64,000 nt of DNA from the NCBI GenBank assembly GCA_945889625.1, contig CAMDCE010000009.1:50506-114505 (forward strand), in the 5' to 3' direction. The position numbers and the translations under genes are program-made. A model generated the notes under the pieces. The model was not told where the DNA came from. It saw nothing but the letters and a program-made list of their open reading frames with translations, and searched no databases. This DNA is from Asaia bogorensis. Its GTDB lineage: Bacteria > Pseudomonadota > Alphaproteobacteria > Reyranellales > Reyranellaceae. Numbering within the stretch: position 1 is the stretch's first letter; every line of letters starts with the position of its first letter. Shown here piece by piece: positions 40,134 to 49,837 of the stretch.

Positions 40134-40754
40134 TCAGGCCGCGTGGCGCTTGCGCTCGGCCATCTCGATGCCCATCGCCTTCGCCACCGCCGGACGGGCG
40201 AGATGGCGCTGGTGATAGGCCTGGATGGTCGGCCACTTCTTGAGGTCGCTGCCGACGAAGGCGAACCAGTTGAGCAGGGTCACCAAGTAGGCGTCGGCGA
40301 CCGTGAAGCTGGTGCCGACCAGGGTCTCGCGGTCGCCCAGGCGCTGGGCGAGATAGTCGAGCGTCGGCGCCAGCAGCGCCTTGGCGGCCGTCTTGGACGC
40401 TTCGGGCGAGGCCGGGTTGAAGATGCTGGCGAAGACGCGCTTGTGCACCTCGGTCGAGAGATAGTTCAGCATGTCGATCAGCTGATAGCGCTCGACGCTG
40501 CCCCAGGCCGGCGCCAGCCCCGCTTCGGGCTTGCGGTCGGCAAGATACTGCAGCACCGAGGGGCCCTCGTTCAGGATCAGGCCGTCGTCCAGGCGCAGCG
40601 CCGGCACGTAGCCCTTGGCCGAGATCTGGTAGTAGTCGCCACCGTCGTCGGTTTTCTTGTTTTCCACGAAGCGGACCTTGACCGGCAGACCCGCCTCCAG
40701 CGCCGTGATATGCGACGCCAGCGAGCAGGCCATTGGTGAGGCGAACAGTTCCAT
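40134..40754 (-). CDS. Glutathione S-transferase family protein
   Basis: 206 aa from ATG 40754; MELFASPMACSLASHITALEAGLPV, LRLDDGLILNEGPSVLQYLAD. Confidence 0.93.
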   Translation of the reverse strand: MELFASPMACSLASHITALEAGLPVKVRFVENKKTDDGGDYYQISAKGYVPALRLDDGLILNEGPSVLQYLADRKPEAGLAPAWGSVERYQLIDMLNYLSTEVHKRVFASIFNPASPEASKTAAKALLAPTLDYLAQRLGDRETLVGTSFTVADAYLVTLLNWFAFVGSDLKKWPTIQAYHQRHLARPAVAKAMGIEMAERKRHAA

Positions 40755-40821
40755 CGCGTCCTCCTGATTTTTGTGCGATACGGTACAGAAATACAGATGG
40801 CGGCGCCGGTCAAGGATAATT

Positions 40822-41442
40822 ATGCGAACCAGTACAGAAATAACGAAACGGTCACGCGGCCGTCCCCGTGCCTTCATTACCGCCGAGGTACTTGACCGTG
40901 TCCGCACGGTGTTCATGGCTAAGGGCTTTGCCGGCGCATCGCTGGATGAGCTAGCGGCGGCGGCCGGCCTCAACCGCCCCAGCCTCTACGCCGCCTTCGG
41001 CGACAAGGAGCAGCTCTATATTCACACCCTGCGCGTCTACGGCGCCAAGGCCGTCGAAGGCCTCGACGCGATCCTCGGCGGCAAGGGCCCGATCGACGCG
41101 CGGCTGGCCAAGGTCTTCCGCGCCGCGATCGAGCTCTACACCGCGCCGCCGCGGCTGGGCTGCATGATCGTCGGCACGGCGGCCGTCGAGGCGCCGACGC
41201 ACCCCAAGATCGCCGCCGCGGCGGCCGACCTGCTCGCGGCCATCGAAAAGAGCTTCGAACGCGCCTTTGCCGCGGGCGAGCTGAGAAGCGGCCCCTCGCC
41301 CGCCGCCCGCGCGCGCATGGCGGGCGCCATTCTCGACACGCTGGCCATCCGCGCCCGCATCGGCGCCAAGCCGGCCGAACTTCGGGCCTTTGCCGCCTCG
41401 ATGGTTCCCACAATTTGCCACCAGCCAATTTCGGCAAGATGA
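40822..41442 (+). CDS. TetR/AcrR family transcriptional regulator
   Basis: 206 aa from ATG 40822; RGRPRAFITAEVLDRVRTVFMAKGFAGASLDELAAAAGLNRPSLYAAFGDKEQLY. Confidence 0.95.
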   Translation: MRTSTEITKRSRGRPRAFITAEVLDRVRTVFMAKGFAGASLDELAAAAGLNRPSLYAAFGDKEQLYIHTLRVYGAKAVEGLDAILGGKGPIDARLAKVFRAAIELYTAPPRLGCMIVGTAAVEAPTHPKIAAAAADLLAAIEKSFERAFAAGELRSGPSPAARARMAGAILDTLAIRARIGAKPAELRAFAASMVPTICHQPISAR

Positions 41443-41473
41443 CGCCGCCCGACTTACCTGCTCGCATCAATCG

Positions 41474-42367
41474 ATGTGGATATTTCGATGGATCGGCCTT
41501 GCCTCGGTTGTCGGCCCGACACTTGCGGCAGGCTCAGCGCGCGCGGCCGACCTCGATGCGAGCCTGAAGATGGCGATTCCGGTGCAGGCCGCGATGACCG
41601 AAGCAATCGCCGATCTCGGCAACACCAAACTCTGGTATTGGGACACCGGCGGGCCGGGCGAAGCTGTCGTCTTCCTGCATCCCGGGTCGGGCAGCGCGGA
41701 ATTCTATCCCTACCAGCAGCCGTTCTTCGCCGCAGCAGGCTACCGCACGATCTCCTATTCGCGGCGCGGCCAGTTCAAATCGGAGATGGGCAGCGACGTC
41801 GACACTTTCTTCGCGGTCGACGACCTGCTGGCGCTCCTGAAGTTTCTCAACGTCGACAGGTTCCACGCCGTCGGCAACGCGCTGGGCGGCTACCTCGGCC
41901 TCGACGTCGCCTTGTCGGAGCCGCAGCGCGTGCAAAGTCTCGTGCTCGCCGGCAGCATGATGGGCATATCCGAGCCCGACTATGTCCAGGCACTGCAGTC
42001 ACTCAGACCCAGGGAATTCGGCGCGCTGCCGCACACGCTCAAGGAACTCGGTCCGTCCTACCGCGCCGCCAACCCGCAGGGCGTCGCCGAATGGGACGCC
42101 CGCCAGCAGCAGTCGGGCAAGCAAGGTCCGTTCCGGCTCAAGAACAAGTTCACCTGGGCAACTGTCGCCGAGCTCAAGGCGCCCACCCTGCTGATGACAG
42201 GCGACGCCGACTTGTGGATACCGCCCTCCCTGCTGCGTCAGGTCGCCGGGAAGTTTCCCAACAGCAAGGTCGCGATCGTGCCCGACGCCGGACACAGCCT
42301 GCAATGGGAGCAGCCGGCACTCTTCAACGAGCTGGTACTCGACTTCATCCGGAGAACGCGTCCATGA
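41474..42367 (+). CDS. Alpha/beta hydrolase with signal peptide
   Basis: 297 aa from ATG 41474; VVFLHPGSGSAEFY, FHAVGNALGGYLGLDVAL (nucleophile position occupied by N), DAGHSLQWEQP. Confidence 0.85.
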   Translation: MWIFRWIGLASVVGPTLAAGSARAADLDASLKMAIPVQAAMTEAIADLGNTKLWYWDTGGPGEAVVFLHPGSGSAEFYPYQQPFFAAAGYRTISYSRRGQFKSEMGSDVDTFFAVDDLLALLKFLNVDRFHAVGNALGGYLGLDVALSEPQRVQSLVLAGSMMGISEPDYVQALQSLRPREFGALPHTLKELGPSYRAANPQGVAEWDARQQQSGKQGPFRLKNKFTWATVAELKAPTLLMTGDADLWIPPSLLRQVAGKFPNSKVAIVPDAGHSLQWEQPALFNELVLDFIRRTRP

Positions 42368-42377
42368 TCGCCGGCGA

Positions 42378-43286
42378 TCACCGCGTCCTGAGCTTGGGAT
42401 CGATGGCGTCGCGCAGGGCGTCGCCGAACAGGCTGATGCCGAGCACCGCCAGCACGATGGCCAGACCGGGGAAGATGGCGATCCACGGCGCCGTGGTGGC
42501 GTATTCCTCGGCGCCGCCCTGCAGCATCAGCCCCCAGGCCGGCACCGGCTCCTGCACGCCGAGGCCGAGATAAGACAGCGACGCCTCGGCCAGGATCGCC
42601 TGGCCGACGAAAGCCGAGAGCAGGATCAGGAACGGCCCCACCACGTTCGGCACCATGTGGCGCAACACAATGCGGCCATGGCCGAATCCGAGAGCACGCG
42701 CGGCGTCGACATAGGGAATCTCGCGAACTGCCAGGGCGCTTGCCCTCACCACGCGCCCGCAGCGCGGGATGAGGGGAATGGTGATGGCGAGGATGACGTT
42801 GAACACCCCGGTGCCGAACACCGAGACCACCGCCAGGGCCAGGATGATCAACGGAAAAGCCATCAACACGTCGAGAATGCGCTGAAAGACCAGGTCGAAC
42901 CAGCCGCCGAAATAGGCGCTGGCCACGCCCAGCACCAGGCCGATGACGCCACCCACGATGGCAGCGGTGAACCCGACGAACAGCGCCGTGCGCGCGCCGT
43001 AGATCAGGCGCGAGAGGACATCCCGGCCGAACTGGTCGGTGCCCAGCAGATGGACCCAGCTGGGCGCCTGCATCATGGCCTGGAAGTCGTTCTCCTCGGG
43101 ATCGAAGGGAGCCAGCACGTTGGCAAAGGCTGCGGCGGCGAACATTACGACCATGATGACAAGGCCCGCCGTGCCGAGGGGCTGGCGGCGAAAGAACTCC
43201 AGCACCGCGTCAAGCGCCGTTTTCTTGCTCGGCAGCGCGTCGTCGGTGGGAACGCCAGTGGGCCCGTTACGCGTGATGACGCTCAT
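42378..43286 (-). CDS. Dipeptide/oligopeptide ABC transporter permease (DppC/OppC-like)
   Basis: 302 aa from ATG 43286; LLGTDQFGRDVLSRLIYGARTALFVG; REIPYVDAARALGFGHGRIVLRHMVPN. Confidence 0.95.
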   Translation of the reverse strand: MSVITRNGPTGVPTDDALPSKKTALDAVLEFFRRQPLGTAGLVIMVVMFAAAAFANVLAPFDPEENDFQAMMQAPSWVHLLGTDQFGRDVLSRLIYGARTALFVGFTAAIVGGVIGLVLGVASAYFGGWFDLVFQRILDVLMAFPLIILALAVVSVFGTGVFNVILAITIPLIPRCGRVVRASALAVREIPYVDAARALGFGHGRIVLRHMVPNVVGPFLILLSAFVGQAILAEASLSYLGLGVQEPVPAWGLMLQGGAEEYATTAPWIAIFPGLAIVLAVLGISLFGDALRDAIDPKLRTR

Positions 43287-44257
43287 CAGGAGTACCTTAT
43301 GCGGGGATCGAGCCAGGCGTAGAGGACGTCGACCACCAGATTGGTGACGACGAAGATGAGGACCACCAGCATGGTCAGTGCCTGCGTCAGCACGTTGTCC
43401 TGGTTCTGCACCGCCTGGACGAACAGCCGTCCGATGCCATTCAGGTTGAACACCTGCTCGGTGACGACCAGCCCGCCGATCAGGAAGGCGAACTCGATGC
43501 CGATCAGGGTCACCACCGGCAGCAGCGCGTTCTTCAAGGCATGCCGGTTGATGATGATGTTCTCCAGCAGTCCCTTGGAACGGGCAGTGCGGATGTAGTC
43601 CTCGCGCATCACCTCGAGCATGGCCGAACGGGTCATGCGCATGGTCACGGCGGAGTATCGGTAGCCCACCGTCAGTGCCGGCAACGCCACGATCGAGAGG
43701 TTGCGGATCGGATCCTGCCAGAACGACACGTAGTCGATCGGGGGCATCCACGCCTTGCCGGTCGCCAGATAGGTTATGTCTAGCACCAGCACGATCGACA
43801 TGATGCCGAGCCAGAACGATGGCGTGGCGATGCCGGCGACGGCCACCACGCGCACGGTATGGTCGAGCCAGGTATTTTCCTTGAGGGCCGAGATGGTGCC
43901 GAGCGGAATGGCGATCATGACGGCGATCAATGTCGCCATCACCGCGATCTGCAGCGACACCGGCAGGCGGGTCGCGATCTCTTGGATCACCGGACGTCCC
44001 GACCACATCGAAATGCCGAAATCGAAGGTGAAGTAGTTTCCAAGGAAACTCAGGAACTGCACGAAGATGTGGTCATTGAGCCCGAGCTGCTGGCGACAGG
44101 CGTCGACGGCAGCCTGGCTCACGTGCGATCCGCCCGATCCCATGCGGATGACGCAAACGTCACCCGGGATCAGGCGCATCAGCACGAAAACCAGCGCCGC
44201 GGCTCCGACCAGCGTAGGCACCGCCAGCAAGAGCCGCGTCACGATATAGCGATACAT
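43286..44257 (-). CDS. Dipeptide/oligopeptide ABC transporter permease (DppB/OppB-like)
   Basis: 323 aa; MYRYIVTRLLLAVPTLVGAAALVFVLMRLIPGD; EDYIRTARSKGLLENIIINRHALKNALLPVVT. Confidence 0.96.
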   Translation of the reverse strand: MYRYIVTRLLLAVPTLVGAAALVFVLMRLIPGDVCVIRMGSGGSHVSQAAVDACRQQLGLNDHIFVQFLSFLGNYFTFDFGISMWSGRPVIQEIATRLPVSLQIAVMATLIAVMIAIPLGTISALKENTWLDHTVRVVAVAGIATPSFWLGIMSIVLVLDITYLATGKAWMPPIDYVSFWQDPIRNLSIVALPALTVGYRYSAVTMRMTRSAMLEVMREDYIRTARSKGLLENIIINRHALKNALLPVVTLIGIEFAFLIGGLVVTEQVFNLNGIGRLFVQAVQNQDNVLTQALTMLVVLIFVVTNLVVDVLYAWLDPRIRYS

Positions 44258-44290
44258 CGGGTCAGTTCCCCGTCCCGCGTTACGGGTCCA

Positions 44291-45895
44291 CTACTTGTCC
44301 AACCAGACGTTGGCGAGGTCCTGGTTGAGGTAGTGACTCGGGCTGATCTTCCAGCCCTTGACGTACGAACGGATCACGAGGATGCGATACCAGTAGGGCG
44401 TGACGATGCTGTGCGCCTCAGTGTCGAGCGTGTGCTTCTCGTACGCCCGCATGGCGGCGCGCTGCTTCGCCGGATCGGTCTCCTGGGTCATCGTGTTGTA
44501 GAGCTCGATCGACTTCGGATCGTCGTAGTCGCCATAGCTCTCCGGATAGACCTTCTTCGGCAGGTACTTCGCGGTGTCGAGCACCGGGTTGACCACGCTC
44601 TGGCAGTTGGCGTCGACCACGACGTCGAACGTGCCGCCGCGCATGGCGGCGAACCACGGGCCGGTCGGCACGACCTTCTGCTCCACGTTGACGCCGATCT
44701 TCTTCCACTCGCCGATCAGCCAGGTGCCAACGAACTTGTAGGGCTGGTCGACGTTGCGGTTGGTCAGCTCGAACTTGAGGTTCTCGTGTCCGGCCTCCTT
44801 GAGAAGCCGCTTGGCCTCGGCGCGCGACTTCTCGATGTCGGGCCAGAAGCCGGCGATCTGTTGCAGCTCTGCCTTGGTCGCGGCGAGCGGCGAGCCGGGG
44901 AAGACGATCCCGCCCGGCGTGCGCACGATGGCGATCTTGCTGAGCGCCGGAGCGCCGCCCCAGTGGTCGACCGCGAGCGACAGCGCGCGGCGCACCCGCA
45001 CGTCGTCGAACGGCTTTTTCTTGTGGTTGTAGGTGACGATGTTGCCGCAGTTCCAGTCGCTGTCCTGGACCACGACCTCCTTGCCGGCCTCCTTGACGAG
45101 CTGATCGCGGGCCGACGGCGGCATGCCGCGGAACTCCATGGCCGCGCGATCGCCGCGGATCGCCTCGACGCGGACCGACTGCTTGTCGGCGAAGATACCT
45201 TCGATGGCGTCGAGATAGGGCTGACCCTTGTGATAGTAGTCCGGGTTGCGCACGCCCTTGATCGACTGGCCGATCTCGTACGATGCGAACTTGAACGGGC
45301 CGGAGCCCATGATGTTCTTCTCGTACCACTTCTGATCCTTGTCGAGGACCTCCTTCTTGTAGATGTAGGTGAAGGGATCGGCGAGCGCGGGCATGAACGC
45401 CGTGGTCGCGCGCTTGAGGCGGAACACGACCGTGTTGTCGTCGGGCGCCTCGATCTTGTCGACCATGGCGTAGTAGGTGACGCGGGCGCTGGTCACGCCC
45501 GGCGGCGGGAAGACGATGCGGTTCCAGCTCGCCGCCACGTCCTTGGCCGTGAGCTTGCTGCCGTCGTGCCACTTCACGTCCTGGCGGATCTTGAAGGTGT
45601 AGGTCTTGCCGTCGTCGGTCGGCTTCGGCATCTCGGTGCAGAGGTCGCAGACGAACTCCGTGGTCGAGGCCGGGTTGTCGGGCGGGACACGGATCAGCAC
45701 GCTGTAGAACGGCGCCGTCGCGTGGACCGTGGCGAACGTGGTCTCGCGGTGGCCGTCGAAGCTCGGCGGGGCATCCGCCGGGATCATGAAGGTGAGAGTG
45801 CCACCCTTTTTCGGTGTTTGCGCGTTGGCAGGAAATGCGGCGACGGCGGCCGCGAGGCCGAGGCCTGCCGCCCATAGTCCCAATCTAACAGCCAT
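44291..45895 (-). CDS. ABC transporter substrate-binding protein, family 5
   Basis: 534 aa; signal peptide, KGGTLTFMIPADAPPSFDGHRET, YTFKIRQDVKWHDGSKLTAKDV. Confidence 0.95.
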   Translation of the reverse strand: MAVRLGLWAAGLGLAAAVAAFPANAQTPKKGGTLTFMIPADAPPSFDGHRETTFATVHATAPFYSVLIRVPPDNPASTTEFVCDLCTEMPKPTDDGKTYTFKIRQDVKWHDGSKLTAKDVAASWNRIVFPPPGVTSARVTYYAMVDKIEAPDDNTVVFRLKRATTAFMPALADPFTYIYKKEVLDKDQKWYEKNIMGSGPFKFASYEIGQSIKGVRNPDYYHKGQPYLDAIEGIFADKQSVRVEAIRGDRAAMEFRGMPPSARDQLVKEAGKEVVVQDSDWNCGNIVTYNHKKKPFDDVRVRRALSLAVDHWGGAPALSKIAIVRTPGGIVFPGSPLAATKAELQQIAGFWPDIEKSRAEAKRLLKEAGHENLKFELTNRNVDQPYKFVGTWLIGEWKKIGVNVEQKVVPTGPWFAAMRGGTFDVVVDANCQSVVNPVLDTAKYLPKKVYPESYGDYDDPKSIELYNTMTQETDPAKQRAAMRAYEKHTLDTEAHSIVTPYWYRILVIRSYVKGWKISPSHYLNQDLANVWLDK

Positions 45896-45949
45896 GAGTT
45901 CCTCCTGTTCAGTTCGTTTCTTGCAGTTCCCCGGTCTCTTCCCCGTTTC

Positions 45950-46942
45950 TCAGTTTACTTCGCTGCAGGCAACCCAGTGGCGGGGCCGCAACTCTCTCAA
46001 TTCAGGTCGCGTGCGCTGGCAGGATTCGACCGCCATCGGACAGCGCGGATGGAAGACGCAGCCCGACGGCGGGTTTATCGGACTGGGCACCTCGCCTGGG
46101 GCCGGGCGGAAGTCGCGCGTCGCCTCGACGCGGGGATCCGGGATCGGCACCGCGGCGAGCAAAGCCTGGGTGTAGGGATGCAGCGGATTGTCGAACAGCT
46201 CGTCGCAGTCGGCCATCTCGACGATGCGGCCGAGATACATCACCGCGACCCGCTGGCAGAGATGGCGCACCACCGACAGGTCGTGGGCGATGAAGAGGTA
46301 GGTGAGATTGAAGCGCTCGCGCAGATCCTCGAGCAGGTTGACGATCTGCGCCTGGATCGAGACATCGAGCGCCGAAACCGCCTCGTCGCAGACGATGAAC
46401 TCCGGATCGAGGGCGAGCGCGCGGGCGATGCCGACCCGCTGGCGCTGACCGCCCGACATCTCGTGCGGATAGCGGTCGGCGAACTTGGCGTCCAGCCCGC
46501 ACACCGACAGCAGCTCGCGCACGCGCGCGTCGCGCTTGCGGGCATCCGGCTCGACGCCGTGCACCTTGATCGGCTCGCCGACGATGTCGCCCACCTTCAT
46601 GCGCGGATTGAGCGAGCTGTAGGGGTCCTGGAAGATCACCTGCATGCGCCGGCGCATGGCGACCATGTCCTTGCGACCCATGCGGCTGATGTCCTGGCCG
46701 TCGAACAGGATCTGGCCGGCGGTCGGCTTCTCGAGCCGCAGGATGCAGCGGCCGGTTGTTGTCTTGCCGCAGCCGCTCTCGCCCACCAGGCCAAGTGTTT
46801 CGCCGCGGCCGATCGCGAAGTCGACACCATCGACTGCCTTCACGTCGCCGATCTTGCGCGACAGCACGATGCCTTCCGTCACCGGAAAGTGCATGGCGAG
46901 GTTCTTCACCTCGAGCAGCGGAGAGGCGGCGCCGGCGTTCAT
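45950..46942 (-). CDS. Oligopeptide ABC transporter ATP-binding protein (OppF/DppF-like)
   Basis: 330 aa; [52 protein letters not shown]. Confidence 0.95.
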   Translation of the reverse strand: MNAGAASPLLEVKNLAMHFPVTEGIVLSRKIGDVKAVDGVDFAIGRGETLGLVGESGCGKTTTGRCILRLEKPTAGQILFDGQDISRMGRKDMVAMRRRMQVIFQDPYSSLNPRMKVGDIVGEPIKVHGVEPDARKRDARVRELLSVCGLDAKFADRYPHEMSGGQRQRVGIARALALDPEFIVCDEAVSALDVSIQAQIVNLLEDLRERFNLTYLFIAHDLSVVRHLCQRVAVMYLGRIVEMADCDELFDNPLHPYTQALLAAVPIPDPRVEATRDFRPAPGEVPSPINPPSGCVFHPRCPMAVESCQRTRPELRELRPRHWVACSEVN

Positions 46943-47940
46943 TCGGCGGCCTTCGCGGCGACACCGAGCTCGGCGCTGAGGAAGCAGGCCGCGAGATGGC
47001 CCGCTTCACCCGACGCGGCGAGCGGCGGAATCGATTGGGCGCATTGCTCGACGGCGAAGCGGCAGCGCGGACGGAAGGAGCAGCCGCCATCGAGCCGCGT
47101 AAGGTCCGGTGGCTGGCCCTCCACCGGGTCGAGGCGCGCACGGCGCGGCTGGTCGAGGCGCGGCACCGATTTCAGGAGCGCGATCGTGTAGGGGTGGCGC
47201 GGATCGTGATAGATCGCATCGGCCGGGCCCGATTCGACGATGCGGCCGGCATACATCACGTTCACGCGGTGGGCGTAGCGCGCCACCACGCCGAGATTGT
47301 GGGTGATGACGATCAGCGCGACGTTGAGCTTCAGCGTCAGCGACTTCATGAGCTCCAGGATCTGCGCCTGGATCGTGACGTCGAGCGCCGTCGTCGGCTC
47401 GTCGGCGATGATCAGCTTGGGACTGCAGGCAAGCGCCACCGCGATCATGACGCGCTGGCGCATGCCACCCGAGAGCTGATGCGGATATTGCCGCAGCCGC
47501 CGCGGCGCGTCGGCGATGCCAACCAGATCGAGCAGCTCGAGCGCGCGCTTCTCGGCTGTGGCGCGGTTGGCGCCATGGTGCGTTTCCAGCACCTCGGTGA
47601 TCTGGCGGCCGATGGTCAGCACGGGATTGAGCGAGGTCATCGGCTCCTGGAACACCATGCCGATGTCGCGGCCGCGGATCTCGCGCATCTCGGCTTCCGA
47701 CAGCGCGCGCAGATCGCGGCCGTCGAACAGGATCTCGCCGGCGGTGATCCGGCCCGGCGGATCGGGAATAAGGCGCATGATCGACAGCGCGCCGACCGAC
47801 TTGCCCGAGCCGCTCTCGCCCACCACGGCCACCGTCTCGCCATGCTCGACGGTGTAGGAAATGCCGTCGACCGCACGCACCAGCCCTGCACCGGTGCGAA
47901 ACTCGGTATGGAGTCCTTTAACCTCCAGCAAGGGCGGCAT
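46939..47940 (-). CDS. Oligopeptide ABC transporter ATP-binding protein (OppD/DppD-like)
   Basis: 333 aa; [54 protein letters not shown]; 4-nt overlap with the OppF-like gene. Confidence 0.95.
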   Translation of the reverse strand: MPPLLEVKGLHTEFRTGAGLVRAVDGISYTVEHGETVAVVGESGSGKSVGALSIMRLIPDPPGRITAGEILFDGRDLRALSEAEMREIRGRDIGMVFQEPMTSLNPVLTIGRQITEVLETHHGANRATAEKRALELLDLVGIADAPRRLRQYPHQLSGGMRQRVMIAVALACSPKLIIADEPTTALDVTIQAQILELMKSLTLKLNVALIVITHNLGVVARYAHRVNVMYAGRIVESGPADAIYHDPRHPYTIALLKSVPRLDQPRRARLDPVEGQPPDLTRLDGGCSFRPRCRFAVEQCAQSIPPLAASGEAGHLAACFLSAELGVAAKAAE

Positions 47941-48169
47941 GCGGTCCTTCCGTTACACACAGGCGCGGCTGCTCGCGGGCCGTCTGGACCCTACGAGATA
48001 CTGCACCCGGCGGCATATGTCTCTTCTGTGAAGCCTGTTTCCTCAGAGCTACCGGAGTGACGGCGCAGCCTCTTGCGGGCCAAGGTGAAGCCTACGGGCA
48101 TGACACTCGGTGTGCAAGCCGAAGCGGCCGGCGATCTGTCGCAATCCACAGTCGACCAAAGTCGGTAGG

Positions 48170-49420
48170 CTAATTCGGAACATGAGGTCGCTGTGCAGCA
48201 AGGACCGCCACCGCCGCCAGGCTCGCCAGAACGCCGAACACCAGTAGCGACCAGGTGTAGTTTCCCGTCCAGTCGCGCAGTACGCCCGACAGCAGCGGAC
48301 CTGCCGCCTGCGCCAGCACCTGCGCCGACAGCGCCACGCCGCGGATCGCGCCGTAGCTTTGCCGGCCGAAGTAGTCCGCCCAGGCCATGGGCAGCAGGGT
48401 CATCACGCCGCCGATGCCAAGACCGAACACGCCGGCAGCCAGATAGGCAATCTCGGCGGAGCCGACCTCGATCAGGCCCAAGGTGCCGATGCCCAGCAGC
48501 GCACCCGATAGCGACAGGGCAAAGCGCACCGGCCAGCGCCGCGGCAGGAAGCCGATGCCGAAGCTTGCGACGGCCGACATCCCGGAGAAGAAGCTGATAA
48601 CGGTCGCGGCGACCAGCGGCGAGATCCCGCGCTCGATGAGATGCGAGGCCTGATGCAGGCTGACGCCGGCCTGCACCGGGAAGACCAGGACGGTGTAGAG
48701 CGAGAGCAGCCAGAAAGCCCAGGTGCGCATCGCCTCGGCGCGGCTGAAGCGCGGTTCCGGCGGCGCCGGCCCGGCGCTCGCCGCCGCATGGTCCGGCGCC
48801 AGCCCGGCATCCTCCGGACGGCGGACCAGCAGCAGCCAGACCGGCAGGAAGCCGACGCCCAGAACCACCATGCCGATCGCCAGCCAGCCGTCCCGCCAAC
48901 CACCGTCGTCCATGGCGAGTTGGGCGATCAGCGGCAGGCCCACGAGGCCCAGCATTTGCGCCAGGGTGGCGATCGAGTTGGCGCGGGCGCGGCGCGCCAC
49001 GAACCAGTTGTTCAGCGCGCCATAGAGGCCGAGATCGTACGGCCCCGCCCAGGTCATGCGGGCAAAGCAGAACAGCAGGTAGAACATCAGCAGCGATTGC
49101 GTGAGCGACAGCGCCATGGTGGCAAGCCCGGTGCCGAGCACGGCCAGGCACAGGATGAGGCCCGCGCCGCGGCGATCGAGCACCGGCCCGATCGCCGGCG
49201 AGATCACCGCCGCCAGCACGCCCCCCAGCGATACCGCGCCCGAGATCTCGGTGAACGACCAGCCGAACTCGCCGGTCATCGGCGCCACGAAGATCGACAG
49301 CACCGCCACCGCAGGACCTTGCCGCGCGAAGCCGGCCAGGCAGACGCAGCCCAGCACGACCCAGCCGTAATAGAACGGCAGGCGGGGAATGAGCAGACGT
49401 GGCAGGAAGGGGAGCTTCAT
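48170..49420 (-). CDS. MFS transporter
   Basis: 416 aa; 12-TM-like pattern; FYYGWVVLGCVCLAGFARQGPAVAVLSIFVAPMTGEFGWSFTEISGAVSLGG. Confidence 0.9.
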   Translation of the reverse strand: MKLPFLPRLLIPRLPFYYGWVVLGCVCLAGFARQGPAVAVLSIFVAPMTGEFGWSFTEISGAVSLGGVLAAVISPAIGPVLDRRGAGLILCLAVLGTGLATMALSLTQSLLMFYLLFCFARMTWAGPYDLGLYGALNNWFVARRARANSIATLAQMLGLVGLPLIAQLAMDDGGWRDGWLAIGMVVLGVGFLPVWLLLVRRPEDAGLAPDHAAASAGPAPPEPRFSRAEAMRTWAFWLLSLYTVLVFPVQAGVSLHQASHLIERGISPLVAATVISFFSGMSAVASFGIGFLPRRWPVRFALSLSGALLGIGTLGLIEVGSAEIAYLAAGVFGLGIGGVMTLLPMAWADYFGRQSYGAIRGVALSAQVLAQAAGPLLSGVLRDWTGNYTWSLLVFGVLASLAAVAVLAAQRPHVPN

Positions 49421-49464
49421 TGGAACTTACTATGGGGGACCTTCGCATTTGACGCGACCTCCCT

Positions 49465-49515
49465 CCCCTCTCACCTAACCTCTCCCCCGCGAGGAAGAGA
49501 GGTTGGGTGAGGGGG
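49465..49515. repeat. Intergenic inverted repeat
   Basis: CCCTCTCACCTAACCTCTC / GAGAGGTTGGGTGAGGGGG, 17/19 with the two mismatches allowing G-T pairing. Confidence 0.75.
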
Positions 49516-49785
49516 TTACGAGTCGTCCTCCAACGCATCATACTCAGTGACGCACATCGCCGGACGCCGTCGGCGCTGCATGATGGCGTAGTCCTGCATC
49601 GTGCGATCTGCATAGACCGGCCAGTCAGCCACCGGCTAGGCGAAGGTGTAGCGCCCGCCGGGACGCGCTCGACCGGAAAGATTTTTGCCCGAGGCCAGCC
49701 CGTCGTACGGCCTGCCGCGGATCAGACGATCCAGTGGCGGCCCCTTGCCGATTGCAGGCTGCCCTCCGTCGGCTTCGGCTAACGC

Positions 49786-49837
49786 CCGGTCAAACTGAAC
49801 CGCGGGAGCGGTTCAATTTGACCGGAAGCGGCACTAG
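49786..49837. repeat. Palindromic element, diverged half-copy of the 10359-10503 family
   Basis: Hairpin CCGGTCAAACTGAACCGC/GCGGTTCAATTTGACCGG; right arm plus tail GCGGTTCAATTTGACCGGAAGCGGCACTAG matches GCGGTTCCAGTCGACCGGAAGCCGCTCTAG (10474-10503) at 25/30. Confidence 0.7.

Noticed and set aside
43859-45877. 672-aa plus-strand ORF
   Set aside because: Antisense to the Opp/Dpp binding protein and permease; no recognisable motif
47941-48169. Possible riboswitch or leader between the OppD-like and MFS genes
   Set aside because: No recognisable conserved riboswitch core; region is downstream of the MFS stop and upstream of the oppD start on the same strand, so it may only hold a promoter
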